From positions 1 through 64,000 of the forward strand of contig CAJNOL010000609.1 in the NCBI GenBank assembly GCA_905250125.1: a stretch of 64,000 nucleotides of DNA, read 5' to 3'. This document shows positions 12,606 to 24,981 of this stretch, one piece after another. This DNA comes from Rotaria sordida (lineage: Eukaryota; Rotifera; Eurotatoria; Philodinida; Philodinidae). A program made the translations under genes and the position numbers. Within the stretch, counting starts at the first letter, position 1, and every line of letters starts with the position of its first letter. The notes beneath the pieces are model-generated. The model saw only the letters and a program-made list of their open reading frames with translations. It ran no database searches and had not been told where the DNA came from.

Positions 12606-13580
12606 ATAGTTCTTTAGATTTCATCCTATTCAGATGAAGTCGATATAATTGTGGTACACTTTCGAAAGCATTACCTGAATAGCTTCAATAGAAGATTCAA
12701 GCTCTGAAAAATCCATATTCTTCGTTATGTTCTATTACTTTAGATTCCATAAAACTTATGTATTGTAATGAAAATACTGGATCGAATAAATGAAGAATAA
12801 TGTTTTTTTCTTTCAGAATACCATTCTGATGTATCTGTTTCAATTATTAATATTATAATTTAACAAAGAACAAGATGGAATAAAAATCAAGTCAAATATT
12901 TTTTAAATCGTTAATTACGACACTTTTTTCAATATTTACATGTGGATAGTGAAATAGTAATCATGTGCATGGATTTTTTTTTTCTTTCTTTCTGTTTCAT
13001 CAGCAATATATAAAAGAAAAAAAAGAAATATCTGATGACGCTGAATGTTATTGCATAATTTTTCAAAGAAAATTATGAAATTTTTTTTCTTTATATAATG
13101 TTTGTGACGAGAAAAAAACATGACTCAATATTACCGAGAAATCATCATGTAAAAGCATATTGTTCGTGTTGCAAATACTCATACATTCATTTCTTGAACA
13201 CACGTTTTCTTGCGACTGTCGTCAATAATAAGAAGCGGAGAAAAAAAGAATCAAAGGCAAACATAAATACAGCAACAATAACAAAAATATAAAGTAAGGG
13301 TTGCTATAGTTTATTTCTGAAAATAAATGATTATTTTTTCCAATTTTAGCGAAGTTTAAATTCATGAAAAGAATATTGATAAGATTATTTTTTGGAATTA
13401 AGCTAAAAAGAAAGTTAAAACTACCTAAGCATTAAAATAGAAAACTAAATTTTTATTTTCATATAAAATAAATATTTATCATATTTTTCTTTTTCTTTTT
13501 CTTTGGTCAATGACTCGTATGATAGTATGGATTTTTCATTGATGACGATGCTTTCATGAGTCATGTATTACAATTGACGC

Positions 13581-15230
13581 ACACACTAAGATAAAATGTA
13601 TCGCATATGTCATGATATGTGACGCATTTTTTCCAGCAAGAGCACGACACATTTTGTATGACACATGCGACACAATCTGAAAGCGTGATTCGAATCTATC
13701 ATTCGGCGCATTTTTCATTTTTTTTTTTTGTAAAAGTGTGTCATGACATTTTTTTTCCATTTGATTCCATTTAATTATTCCGATTCTGACAACTCAAACA
13801 GGCCATATATTAGGATCTGTCTAGCCTTGAGTTAGTTCGATCTTCATCAGACCGCTTCAGAGTAGTTCTCTCTCAATCATCAATCAAGATCGGCAGGTTC
13901 TCGACTAATAAACAATCGAGAAATAGTCCCCGGGCGAGCAAAGGGCGGGTAAAAAGACTAGTCTCATATCTAGTCCTGATGGCACGTCCGGTATAGTCTT
14001 TTTCTCAAAACGGACTACTACATGAATGATCCGAGATCGCTTGGATTCTTTAGCCCCCGTTGGAGTATCCGTCCAAAATAGAATTTAAATTAAAAAAGAA
14101 AGAGCGTCCGTGACGCGACATTTATCAGGATCTAGTTCTATGTAGTGGTCTAGTCCGAACTAGTCTAAATGACAGAAATATTTGCAGAAAGTTAGATTCG
14201 AACATGCATATCACATGTTACTTATCCATCGTTTATCCAATTGAACCATATGTTCTAGTGATCAACTTTTACATGTCAATATCCTAATTTACAATATTTC
14301 CGATTTAAATTTGAAAATAAACTATGATTCTATGGTTTAAATTTCTCTTTAACTTCAAATCATCAGATTTTATATTAAAATAAAACAATATTCTCATAGA
14401 AAAATTCTAAAATTAATTTTTCTAATAAAATTATTCTTAGTTATTATTACGATCTAAAAACTTAAGGGACACAAATAGACAACTTTCGTTAGATACATTG
14501 TTCTATTCTCGATATGAACAAGTCTAAACGAGTTGTTTGGATAATTAAGTTCAAGCAAAAGAGATTGTTTAAAAAGTCTAGACTAGGCTGAATCAGAACT
14601 GGCACTAGTTTCTTTAAAAAAAGCAAGTCATGACCAGTATAGATGACTCTTCATACTAGTTCGCATTACTATTGAAAACAGTCTAGACTAGTCAGATATC
14701 CAATATTATCGGATTGAATGTTCGAATCCACCTATTGTCTCCTTTTCTTCTGACTTTTGTCGTTACGCTGACGCGTCTGGACAGTATGAACATACACAAT
14801 GGACTAGTCATGACAGAGTGAGAGCATGTTTCGGACTAGTCTATATTAGGTTGCAAGGCATTGCTCGTCAAGACAATTAGTCTGGACGGACTGCAAATCA
14901 TCTCAGACTAGAGCAGACAGTAGCGCGAACATTTTAGACTAGACCAGACGGTAGTGTAAACATTTTAGACTAATCATGTCGGGCGTCCTCCCTTATTTTT
15001 TGCTTGTCTAGATAGAAAAATATTATTTTAAAAGTGTAAATTTCTTATATTCAATCATGTTGTTCATATATATAACTGTATGTAAATAACAAAATGATAA
15101 ATGGATAGTCAGCAGGCAGAACGAGAGAAATTTGTATACGACACATCCTGATCACGACACATTATTACGCTGAAGTTTACGACACAATAATTCATGATAC
15201 ATACGTGTGATACATTTTATGTTAGTGTGT
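13581..15230. mobile_element. TIR element with TGACACA- and GACTAGTC-iterated interior
   Basis: The ends are inverted: ACACACTAA at 13581 and TTAGTGTGT at 15222-15230, extended by ATAAAATGTATCGCA against TGTGATACATTTTAT. Next to each end lie several variants of ATGACACAT/TGTGTCA. The interior (about 13830-14990) carries more than 20 variants of GACTAGTC, GTCTAGAC and TAGTCCTGATG. No transposase-length frame is present, so it would be non-autonomous. A tRNA-like sequence is nested at about 14196-14263. No clear target-site duplication was seen. Confidence 0.65.
14196..14263 (-). repeat. tRNA-like sequence nested in the 13.6-15.2 kb element
   Basis: On the minus strand it has an A-box-like TGGTTCAATTGG and a B-box-like ATGTTCGAATCTAA separated as in a tRNA. 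The stems are imperfect. A separate B-box-like TGTTCGAATCC lies on the plus strand near 14719. These may be pol III promoter remnants. Confidence 0.35.
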
Positions 15231-16065
15231 TCTCAAGTCAACATTTTTAGTTGGCTTCTTTTATGATTGTAATGTTGAAATCCAACTTGAGTATTACAGT
15301 AATTAAATGATGATATATAAGGTAATAAATAAGGGGTGGAGTCCAACGCGTAGTCAAAATGATAAGAGGAAAAAAAAAGTAGAAAGAAAAGAAAAATCCA
15401 AGATGCTAAACTCACCTGAGAAAAGAAAGAGGCTATAAGTACATACATGTGCTTATATCAGTTGATAGTAAATATAAACAATAATTGAGTTCCTTGCTTT
15501 TGAAAATTATTTTAAAAACTCTAGAATTTTGGTTTTTTAGTTGACAGATTCATAACATTTTTTCATTTTTTCCCTCTTGAGTCTGTTTTGACGCATTCTA
15601 TGTACTATTTAATAAAACATCTAAATATAATCTTTCAATGCAATCTCAGTCATTAAATTGTATAGAATTAGATCAGTCTATAATATAATTGTTCGCTTCG
15701 CTACAATAAGCAGTTAACGGTATATGTATAGTGAGCATCTATCCGCAGTAGTGTTAAATATTGAGAAGATTGAGTAAAGAGGAGATATCACGAAAGATGA
15801 AACATATACAAAAGAATATTTTTAAAAAAATGTATTTTTATGTGTTTTTCATTTCATATGGCAACCTATGTATATTTAATTTTCTGAATATGTGTTACAC
15901 AACTCTTTGTCATAGATTATAATACAATTGGTTCAAAAGAACTCATTTCATTCTGTCGCTTACGTGTCCTATTTCTTTAGAAACATTATTTATGCAATTT
16001 TGAATAATCTTAAACTTGATACGAATCGATATTATTTGTTTGAAAAATCTAATTTTTTTTCTTTT

Positions 16066-16072
16066 ATTTTAG
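16066..16072 (+). promoter_or_regulatory. 3' splice acceptor 7 nt before the E2 start codon
   Basis: The tract TTTTTTTTCTTTTATTTTAG ends at 16072 and the ATG of the next gene is at 16080. Such a short gap suits trans-splicing of a spliced leader, or a 5'-UTR intron. The stretch 15231-16060 shows no upstream exon. Confidence 0.6.
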
Positions 16073-16079
16073 ATTTCTA

Positions 16080-16856
16080 ATGGCTCGATTCGAAAAAGAT
16101 TTTCGTCAATTATGTCGTCAAATTGATTCATTATCCGCTGGTCAAGCTCGTGCTAGTTGTGATAATATATTTAATCGTTCAAATTCTCTATCTCGTGCTT
16201 CCTTTTTATCTGATTCTTCTTCGTCAGATTCCGATGAATCAAATTCTAGTCAAGCATTTTATATTGAAATAACACCACGTGATGGTCCATATGCACATGG
16301 TTCATTTGTTTTTCGTATTGAAGCTTCTAGCGAAAGTGATTATCCTGATTGTCAACCAATTGTTTCCTGTTTAACACGTATATATCATCCAAATATCGAT
16401 ACAACATATCAAAATTGTTATAATAATGTATGTGTTTCAACATTGAATGATTGGGATGGTGGAGCTAATTCAACATTTGAAGATCTTTTACAAGGTCTTA
16501 TGTTTCTTTTTCATTCACCTAATGTTGATGATCCATTAACATCAAATGTTTCAACAGATGAAAAAGAATTTTTAACTAACATTCGTATAGCTATCGAAGG
16601 TGGTACAATTGAAGATTATGATAATGATCCATTTGAAATGAATTATGGTTATAAACAATATTTAGTAGAAAAAGAAAAACAACAAATAAAAGAAGGAGAA
16701 CAAATCGATGACAATTTAGTTAATATTCTAACACGAGAACCAAATTTTAAACAATTATTTAACGCTGATACATTGGAATTTCTTATGAATAATACATCAG
16801 AATCATCACTTTCTCATTCTACAAGACATAATAAAGAAGCATCAATTAATTCATAG
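16080..16856 (+). CDS. Divergent E2 ubiquitin-conjugating enzyme-like protein
   Basis: The frame is 258 codons with no intron. Residues about 58-165 form a UBC fold: the strand FYIEITPRDGPYAHGSF, the YHPNI motif (HPN at 103-105), a cysteine at 118 in NNVCVSTLNDW at the place of the active-site cysteine, then the W-x(n)-LLQGLMFLFHSPN-x-DDPL helix and loop typical of E2 enzymes. With C118 retained it could carry ubiquitin or a ubiquitin-like protein as a thioester. Unusual points are a Ser-rich insertion near residues 33-56, a longer HPN-to-Cys loop (QNCYNN) and a charged C-terminal tail of about 70 residues, making it longer than a canonical E2 of about 150. The paralogue (ubiquitin versus NEDD8 type) cannot be fixed by eye. 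Confidence 0.88.
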   Translation: MARFEKDFRQLCRQIDSLSAGQARASCDNIFNRSNSLSRASFLSDSSSSDSDESNSSQAFYIEITPRDGPYAHGSFVFRIEASSESDYPDCQPIVSCLTRIYHPNIDTTYQNCYNNVCVSTLNDWDGGANSTFEDLLQGLMFLFHSPNVDDPLTSNVSTDEKEFLTNIRIAIEGGTIEDYDNDPFEMNYGYKQYLVEKEKQQIKEGEQIDDNLVNILTREPNFKQLFNADTLEFLMNNTSESSLSHSTRHNKEASINS

Positions 16857-16994
16857 AAAAATATGAAAAACTCGATTTTTATTTCTATTTAATGTATATT
16901 TAGCTCATTTTTTAAAAAAAAGAGCAAAAAAATTGAGGCAATTTTTTTTTATTTCGCTTATGAACAATAGATTATTGAGTCTATGAAAGGTACT

Positions 16995-17116
16995 CGCGAA
17001 CAATTGCTCGCTAAGAGACTTGATCAGTAGGGTATGGGTGTTGGATGTCAGATATAGATGTGGATGAAGAGAAGAACCACATCCATGAGCGAATGTCCTA
17101 GTGAGCAACTGTTCGG
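16995..17116. repeat. Short hairpin element with weak telomere-like core
   Basis: CGAACAATTGCTCGCTAAGA at the left is inverted as CTAGTGAGCAACTGTTCG at the right. Between them lie GGGTATGGGTGTTGG and, inverted, CCACATCCATG. It sits just after the E2 gene. An exon-like stretch starting with ATG at 17612 and ending in a GTAAGT donor (about 17675) occurs downstream but has no supportable partner. Confidence 0.5.
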
Positions 17117-17940
17117 CTCCCAGACTATTGTACTTTTTCAAAAGAGAGAAGAGAATAGTTTCTGGCAACTACTCATCCTTACAGACAAGTTCCTTCCATT
17201 TATCAGATATTTAGTTAGTACTGTTTGAAACGAAAAACAAAACAATATTATAATGAAGGGTATATTTTGAAATGTTTATTCGATCGAAATAACTGGCAAA
17301 GAGTTTCGAAATCCAATTTAATAATATCAATACTCGTAGAAATCTAAAAGCAAATTGGTATACAATACACTATTTATTCACAGAAAAATGATATAGAGAG
17401 AGTCTGTCTTTCTTTTTAAGTTATGTAGTTGACTTATTCTTATTCGATAATATATTAATAAATGAATTATATAAGGCAGCAAAACAAAAACGAATAAAAA
17501 AAATCTTAAAGAATTAATGTTAGAAAAAATTGTTCAGATAAAATCAAGTTTAGTTATCGATTAGTAGAATTTGGTTTTCTCTCAGCATCTGTTGTAATTG
17601 CGTAGTGGTCGATGGAGAAAATCTCAGAAAATAAAATAGCAACAAACAATGATGACATTCGTCTTGTACAATATGTAAGTCTTTCGAATAGATCTTCAAT
17701 ATTCTACATTACCATATACGATAGTTCTTGAAATTGATACTATAATGAAGACGATCGTATTAAACAATATATGATGAAAAACAGCTATGTTTTGCCGATG
17801 ATGTTCTTGATATAATCCTATCATTGTTGGCTGGGATAGTTTCCAAATAATTTAAATTTAAAATATACAAATGATACAGATATCATAATATTTAAATACA
17901 TTATTGTATAAAAAGCTTTTAATAATATATCGCAATAGAG

Positions 17941-18003
17941 TGTGGATGGGTGTGGGTGTGAACCTTCTCTTTGGTAGCATACACACCCACACCCACACCC
18001 ACC
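17941..18003. repeat. Inverted telomere-like repeat (TGTGGG ... CCCACA)
   Basis: A G-rich block (TGGATGGGTGTGGGTGTG) is followed after about 22 bp by the C-rich complement (CACACCCACACCCACACCCA). The unit TGTGGG is, from memory, the bdelloid telomere repeat. The order G-rich then C-rich is that of head-to-head telomeres. The following stretch to 18676 holds no gene. Confidence 0.85.
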
Positions 18004-18676
18004 TCTAGTTTGAAATGTGTTATTTATCTTCTTATTTTCAATAAAATAAGAAAGCACAACGAACGGCGCTAGGATGCACAGTATATAATTCTGTTCACTG
18101 ATTGATCAGGTTCCAATAACTAAAAACAACCGGCAGCATTGCTACAACAATGATACTGATATGTCTATGTCATAGATCTCGTACATGTGTGAGTAGTGTG
18201 TTGTATCGGCATGGGTATAAAATTGAACTTTGAATATATTGATAATTATATTAAGACACTCTAATAATGTCATTTATTTTGATCAAGAATATATCTATAG
18301 TAGGCAGAAAGTAATAATAAAGCAATGATTGAGTAGTGCACATTTCCTCTTTGTATATTACTCATGACATGCTCCATTGTATCATATGCATAGAGACCAT
18401 AACTGATATAATGAGAATAATGATTTACCTTTTTTCTTTGCTTTACATTCGTAATAGTTAAACAAAAAATGAATAATCAAGAAAAAAAAAGAGTCGAAAC
18501 TTCTGAACAATTTTCATTTAAATGAAGGTGATTTTACCAATGAAGTCAAATATAAATTTCCATTTCATATAGAAATTCTCAATAGTTTCAATTTCTGTGT
18601 TATATCTCAACTAAGACATATACTCTGTTCGAACTTCATTCAGAAACATGAAAATTTTAAATTTGTACTTAATTAC

Positions 18677-19714
18677 TTGGTCTCATCATCAGTACAATCA
18701 AAGCACATAACGTTGTCTAATGTTCTAATGATTATTATTTGTGATATGTCACGCACCAATACAACATTATTACATAATCTAACGATTTGTTATCCAACTT
18801 GTCGTGCTCCTTCAATAATTGCCATGATCATACATCCAATTTCACCTCTTTTATGTTCAAATATCATTGAATATAAATGATGAATGGACGAAGAAATATA
18901 TTTTCAAGGGTAAATGTTTGTGATTGAAAGGTTAGATTATGGATCAATTTGCAAAAAATATCGATCTTCATTACGTGCAAAATTTGAGTAAGAAGGAGAT
19001 AGTGCTCTACAAAATGAAGTTGATGTACAATGTCTATTTGCTATTCTCGCTTCGAAAACATAAAAATTTTCTGACATAATTTGTTGATAATAAGAACAAA
19101 GATTTTGCCAATGAATATCATTAGACTGTATTGTAAATGTTACATGATATCGATTCAAATCAAACACATTTACAACTAAAATCTCCATTGTATAATTTAT
19201 AGATAGACACATTTCTTAAATATTATCTACAAGTATCGATTATTACGTCTCATTATCATCTTGATGAAGTGATACTATCAACATATATCTATTTTCTTCT
19301 CTATAATAGTATTTATTTCACTGAAAACGATTAATACAGTTTGAAAATAATGATTGGACAAACAGTGATTATTCTTGATATTTGGATACAAAGAATTATA
19401 GAATTTCACATTCAACAATCATCATCACAAAAATATTTTTGATATTGATTATAAAGATTTGATGAAAAATCCTATTGGTACTATACGTTCTATCTATAAT
19501 CATTTTGATTTTTTTTTACAATGGTCTGATGAATTCGAAGAAGCAATGCGTACGTAGTGTATCAATAATTCTCAAAAAAAAACAAGGCCGTCATTCGTAT
19601 TCACCGGATCAATTTGGCCTTCGTAAAAGCAATACAAAAGAGTTATATAAGAATTATGGAGAAATGCTTCTTGGAGATCGAATGAGTAGTGTTCAATTTT
19701 CTTCAATCAATTAA
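18677..19714 (+). pseudogene. Decayed sulfotransferase (PAPS-dependent type)
   Basis: Three pieces in order match a sulfotransferase. Near 18746 lies a degraded P-loop, MSRTNTTLLHNL, where functional enzymes have a PRTGTTLL-like loop that binds the PAPS phosphate. Around 19350-19530 lie the helix IGQTVIILDIWIQRIIEF and YKDLMKNPIGTIRSIYNHF. At the C-terminus lies QGRHSYSPDQFGL followed by a tyrosine/lysine-rich end. The reading frame is broken by TAG at 19555 where a tryptophan is usual, by a frameshift near 19575, and by a poorly matching middle (18880-19340). A 91-codon open frame runs antisense within that middle (18937-19212). Ends are approximate. Confidence 0.7.
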
Positions 19715-21583
19715 AATAACAATTATTTAAACAATATGTCGGTCCTTATTTTATCATTTTAATTATCAATTATTCAATAAATACAATATTTAAGTAATTT
19801 CTCGATGTTACACATTAAGTAATTTGTTTTGAGATGTTCTAACATCTGCTTGCAAGTTTTGGGAAATATCGGATTTTGTATAGGATTCAATTTTTTTTCA
19901 AAATATAGGATTTTTTCACGTATTGATGTCAATGAAGTCTTCAATTCAAATGACTTTGTCACACGATACTAGTTCTCTGCAGTGACAACTACAACAGAGT
20001 ACAACTGGCAGACGCTTGAATAGATTGATCATTGTCATTGCTCATACCAAAATGAATAGTTGTTCGAGATAATAACATCCAGAGAAATGATAAAAATGCT
20101 TCTATTCAAGTGTCAGTGAATCAATGAGGGACTGTTTATAATCACCAATAAAACACAGAACATACACAACGTTTTATTATGATTTCATTGCCAAACTTGA
20201 ATATCACAGTCAAGATCAATGAATCTGCGGCATAAAATAGATAAAAGTTTTAAGTGTATGTCTTTGTTTAAACCATGTAATTACCAATTCTATATTAGAA
20301 TCAACTATAAAAAAAATACGTTACGTTAATTCTTCTAACTTTTGACATAATTTTAGAGAAGGAAATAAGATCATTCATCGACACTTTGTCACATTTTATC
20401 TTTAATAGTTCAGCTTTCGAGTTCAAATAAAAGGATTGTATAATTTTTTTTCATAGAATGGTTTCTGAATGCAATATATAGCTTTTGTTATTAGATATCC
20501 ATACATTTATGCAAGGCAACAATTATAAGATTTGAAATAATAAAGTACAGAATCTTCGTATTGGGTATTCTGCCTAGATTGTATCATTACATGGATATTG
20601 ACCAAATACTCAGTCGGATACTTGTCCAGATTCTATAGCATTATAGGAAAAATTTTTCAACAAATTAACCGATTGAACACTGAGAAGCATTCTGAAGTGA
20701 AATACTAAAAAACTCAAAAGTTCCTATTACATATTGATAGTAAGATACCTCTTTCGGTACCTTGAACCCAATATATTTACTAAAAAGTAATCTAAATAGT
20801 ATCTATAGCTTCAATCATTTTACTAGTATTTCATCAGTGCAGTGAACTAACACGGAATAACAACTATTTGAAACAAATACTACTATCATACATACAACAT
20901 TTCAAAGTTTAACGAATTCTTTTTTTACAGATTTTGATCACAGAGTAGAAATTATATAGAATAGAATTCACAAATCCGTGTACAATGTTTTGCTTTTGGA
21001 GAAAAATATAGGTAACACAGAAGAAAACCACTTTAACGACTTATTATATAGTGACATCTGGCTAAAACTCCCGCATTAAACTGAATCTTTTTTTTTCTAT
21101 CTAATTATATTTATTCGACTAAAATGATCGTTCCAATATAGTATAACAATCTATTGGAAAAAATAAGTTAAAGATCATTATTTACATGTCTATGAACGGT
21201 AAAATATAATTCACGAATCTGAATTTCTCTCGTAATGATTCATATTTGTTTCGGAAGAGCATTGATTTACAACAAAAATAAAAGACAACAGTTTGTTTTT
21301 TTGCTGAAAAGTTGACATTTAATTAAAATAAAAGAATATTGGTTGATTTTTCTTTTTAATTTTTTCATAATTCATTGACAATTAATTCTTATCAATCTAA
21401 CCGTTGGCTAAAATATTTCATACTTTGACTAAACAACCGTAATGATATATCGATTGATATTCAAACATTCAAACAGTTCTCGTCATCAATCTCAATCTAA
21501 TTTGTCGACATGCATCGTTATAAAACCGAGATATTTTCATATTAAATATTTATAATTCAGGTCGACGAATATAGAATCCATAT

Positions 21584-21601
21584 ACGGTCGTTTACGACCG
21601 T
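21584..21601. other. Perfect short hairpin
   Basis: ACGGTCG-TTTA-CGACCGT is a perfect 7-bp stem with a 4-nt loop about 330 bp upstream of the F-box pseudogene. It might be an attachment or regulatory site or simply chance. The rest of 19715-21934 shows no supportable gene. Confidence 0.35.
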
Positions 21602-21934
21602 GTTTGTTTGACCCGGGAAATAGTTCATTGCTTTCGTGCGTGATTTGGCTCACGTTTGCATTGATATAGTAAGTTCGTCAGAAATACATAATAGACTTGG
21701 CATGCATAAATCGTCAACATCGTTTTGAAAACGATATTGCTTAGACTAACTTTGTCTATGAAACTTTGAACACAATGGTTTTATAGCGGAAACATTTCGC
21801 TTTATTGTGGAGAATTGCAAAAATGTTCATTTTGCAATATTCAATATGAATATGTTTGATTTATTTGGAACTGTTCTATTTATCTCAATGGAATGATCAA
21901 TATTATGTATCTAAGTCGTTATTCTATTCCAGAT

Positions 21935-22864
21935 ATGATTACTTGTTTCGAGCATCTTTCCAATGAGCTATTGCTTGATATTTTCAATTATATGGATCCT
22001 TGACATTTATATTATACTTTTTGGAATATCAATTCGCGTTTAAATCATCTTATTATCTCAGTCAATAGTCTTCAATTTATTATTGATGAAGAAGAGAACA
22101 AAGAATTAATCACTACATTAGCTCCTCATATTGGTCTTTTACAAGTGAACACATAGGATGAAATTGATTTGCGTGAATTTTGTAACTTATATTCATTAAT
22201 ATTGGCTCGACCATCGTCAATCCAACTAAAACAAATTCGAGCTGATACAATGCCAAATTTAATCTATCTTTTGCTATATTCAAATGTGATTTTCTTTTCA
22301 CCTAAACAACTTATTTATGATGTATTTTCAAATAGATTTTCTCATCTTCGTTCGGCTCGATTAGGCTATATTGATTCTTTCGATTCTCTGCACTGGTCTC
22401 AATCATTGTCACTTCGATATCTTCATATTAGATGTTACCATACAACTATAATCCCATTTGTCCTCGCGTCATGTCCCAATCTTAAACAACTTCATGTCGA
22501 TTTTTTGCTACATGACGACAAAATCATGGATTCATCAGTAAGGATTAATAATCATTCTCTTCAAAAATTCATTCTACGGGATTATTGTCGTTTGGTATCG
22601 GTTCAAGATATCAAAACTCTAATTACTTATATTCCAAATACAAGCAAAATCGAATTGAAATTCTATTGTAATGTTCCATTTATTTCTCTAATTCAATATC
22701 TTTCAAATAGTCTTAGTCATTTACGTCGATTTGATTGTTATATAACAGAATGTCCAATTGATTCTGCAACAAGTTTGACAAATATTCAACAAGTTCATCC
22801 ATGTTTCAATCGTATTACATGTCCAATACAAGAAACAAATTTTCGAATATTCGACACACAATAA
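21935..22864 (+). pseudogene. F-box/leucine-rich-repeat protein gene with two in-frame stops
   Basis: One frame runs from ATG 21935 to TAA 22864 (309 codons). Residues 4-40 are an F-box (FEHLSNELLLDIFNYMDP followed by HLYYTFWNIN and SRLNHLI), the segment that binds SKP1 in SCF ubiquitin ligases. The rest has leucine-rich strands such as LRYLHIRCYH, LKQLHVDFLL and LQKFILRDY, a substrate-recognition region by family analogy. The frame is broken only by TGA at 22001-22003 inside the F-box and TAG at 22154-22156; there is no frameshift. Both stops can arise by one C-to-T change (CGA, CAG). The last 231 codons remain open. It is probably a young pseudogene; readthrough or a downstream start would yield an LRR-only protein. 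Confidence 0.8.
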
Positions 22865-24281
22865 TAAGCTGAATACTTATTTAATAATCATGACATTACC
22901 ATAAAGAGATTTTCATATTTTTTTTAATCAAGAAAATCTCTCCCTGTTATCTAATAATAAGATCTATTTATTCTAGAAATGAATCATTTTTAAGCTTAAT
23001 TTACTATACGTTTTTGTTATTGAATATTTACTTTTTTTGTAATTGAAGTTGAAATATTTCAGAAGTTATTGAAAGCTCACCGGAATTTAGAGCACATCGG
23101 CTTGATTCCGGACTAGTGTCTTGCAATCGGTTCGGGTATCCGACACTCGACTCGTAAATGAAAGGATGACCAAGAGATATGTTCCAAAATAGATAGAATA
23201 AAACAATCTCTCTGTGATTAGCAACTGCAACTATATCGTGTTTCGCATTTTGATTGTACAGGAATTGTGTTAATAGGTATTAACATAAGTAGCTGTTGTT
23301 CGAGTTTTTATTTGTAAAGAAACATCTTTCACAGTATTCTATGGTTCAATATCCATGGCAAGCTTTAGTCATTCTCAAATACATACTCTTTATGGCAATA
23401 ATGAAAACTATCATCAACATGATGATAGACCAAATCTATTACAAAAAAAACAAAACAAATATAATTCTTTTATTTCACGAGTACAAATTACGTATTGTGT
23501 TGATTAATTATTGAAATGAGTACATTATTTCTTGATTAAATCATTCTATAAAAAAGAAAATAATATAGTGCTATTTTTACTTGATCAATGTGTATTGAAT
23601 ATTTTAGATATTTCAGAAAAAGAGAAAAAAATAAATATACTTTGATAAATACATCAAACTACATGTGCCTTATTTTCACATAAAAAAAGTACGAACAAAT
23701 ATGTGAAAAGCATACTCGAACAGAAGCTAGTTATAAAGTGCAAAAATAAATCTATTATACTATAATCTGTTACTAAGATTGACTAGATGATAGGAAAACG
23801 TAGTTTTCAGTTATAGAAAAGAATTATCGTATTTTTGAATCATTTTCAACACACATATTTATTTTACTATATTGAATATACATGTAATCTGTTCCATAGA
23901 TTAATTATTATTTACGCACTATGTTAGTGAAGAAATATTTCCACTTATTCTGTTCATGAAGTTTAAAAGCAAATCTGATGAATGAAAAAAAAATGAGCAA
24001 TTCATTCTACATAACTCTGATTTACACAAAACTTGATTAAAATATAATCACAATGATGAATGTCGGCTTCTTCTACGTGCTATGATATTATAAGTACATA
24101 TAGTGATATAACACTTAATCATTGCACTTATAGAACACAAAAAAGAAAAAGAAACGAAAATGTCGGAAGTAGTTAAGTTTGCTTCGTTTTTCTTTTTTCT
24201 CTCATGTGACAAGCAAGAGATACGTGAGAATGGCTAAAGAAAAAAACAAGAAAGAAAAAAAACAAGAAAGAAAAAAAAGCT

Positions 24282-24288
24282 TATATAA
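24282..24288 (+). promoter_or_regulatory. TATA-like box of msrA
   Basis: TATATAA at 24282-24288 lies 84-90 bp before the ATG at 24372. If transcription starts about 30 bp downstream, the in-frame ATG at 24288 would not be in the mRNA, which favours the internal start. The stretch 22865-24280 shows no gene I can support. Confidence 0.35.
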
Positions 24289-24371
24289 TGTGTATGATGT
24301 GCATTTTTGTTAGTTGCAAAACATTCTTAACAATCTGTTTATTTCTAACGAACACAAAACAACAAGAAAAT

Positions 24372-24887
24372 ATGACAGCAGCAACTAAAGCCGGTTTGGA
24401 ACTAGCTACTTTTGGTGCTGGTTGTTTTTGGGGTACAGAGAAATATTTTCGCAAGCAATTCGGTGCTAATTTAAAATCATTCGCTGCTGGTTACATGGGT
24501 GGTGCTTCAAAAGCTACCTACAAAGATGTTTGTACTGGTATGACCAATCATGCTGAAGTATTACAAGTATCTTACGAGCCAAACCAATTGGCATATGGTG
24601 ACTTAGTTCGATTTTTCTTTCGTATGCATGATCCTACGACCTTGAATCGACAAGGAAATGATCAAGGCACTCAATATCGTTCTGTTATCTTCACTCATAC
24701 CAAAGAACAACAGAGAATTGCAGAACAAATACGTGATGAAGTACAAGCTAGTGGTAAAATCAAGGGAAAGATTGTTACTCAAATACAATCAGCCGATAGT
24801 CTACAGTTTTTTATGGCCGAGCCCTATCATCAACGATATCTAGAAAATCATCCCGATGGTTACTGCAATCATAAACTGTACTATTAA
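24372..24887 (+). CDS. msrA: Peptide-methionine (S)-S-oxide reductase MsrA
   Basis: The enzyme reduces methionine-S-sulfoxide in proteins and free methionine, using thioredoxin, and so repairs oxidative damage. The protein is 171 residues from ATG 24372. It contains the catalytic motif GCFWG (Cys18), the substrate-pocket phrase AGYMGG, NHAEVLQV, the strongly conserved FFRMHDPTTLNRQGNDQGTQYRS, and AEPYHQRYLE near the end. A further cysteine in DGYCNHKL may be the resolving cysteine. An in-frame upstream ATG at 24288 would add 28 residues with a hydrophobic stretch that could act as a signal or targeting sequence; the shorter start was chosen because it matches the usual domain edge. The gene is intronless, and AATAAA follows at 24939-24944. 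It appears intact and active. Bdelloids are noted for oxidative-stress resistance, but a link here is inference. Confidence 0.95.
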   Translation: MTAATKAGLELATFGAGCFWGTEKYFRKQFGANLKSFAAGYMGGASKATYKDVCTGMTNHAEVLQVSYEPNQLAYGDLVRFFFRMHDPTTLNRQGNDQGTQYRSVIFTHTKEQQRIAEQIRDEVQASGKIKGKIVTQIQSADSLQFFMAEPYHQRYLENHPDGYCNHKLYY

Positions 24888-24981
24888 TATTGTAGTTACA
24901 TAAACTGTCTATCTTAAAGATTATAATAATTTTATATGAATAAAGAATAACTTCACAGTAAATATATTTTTAACTTACGTC

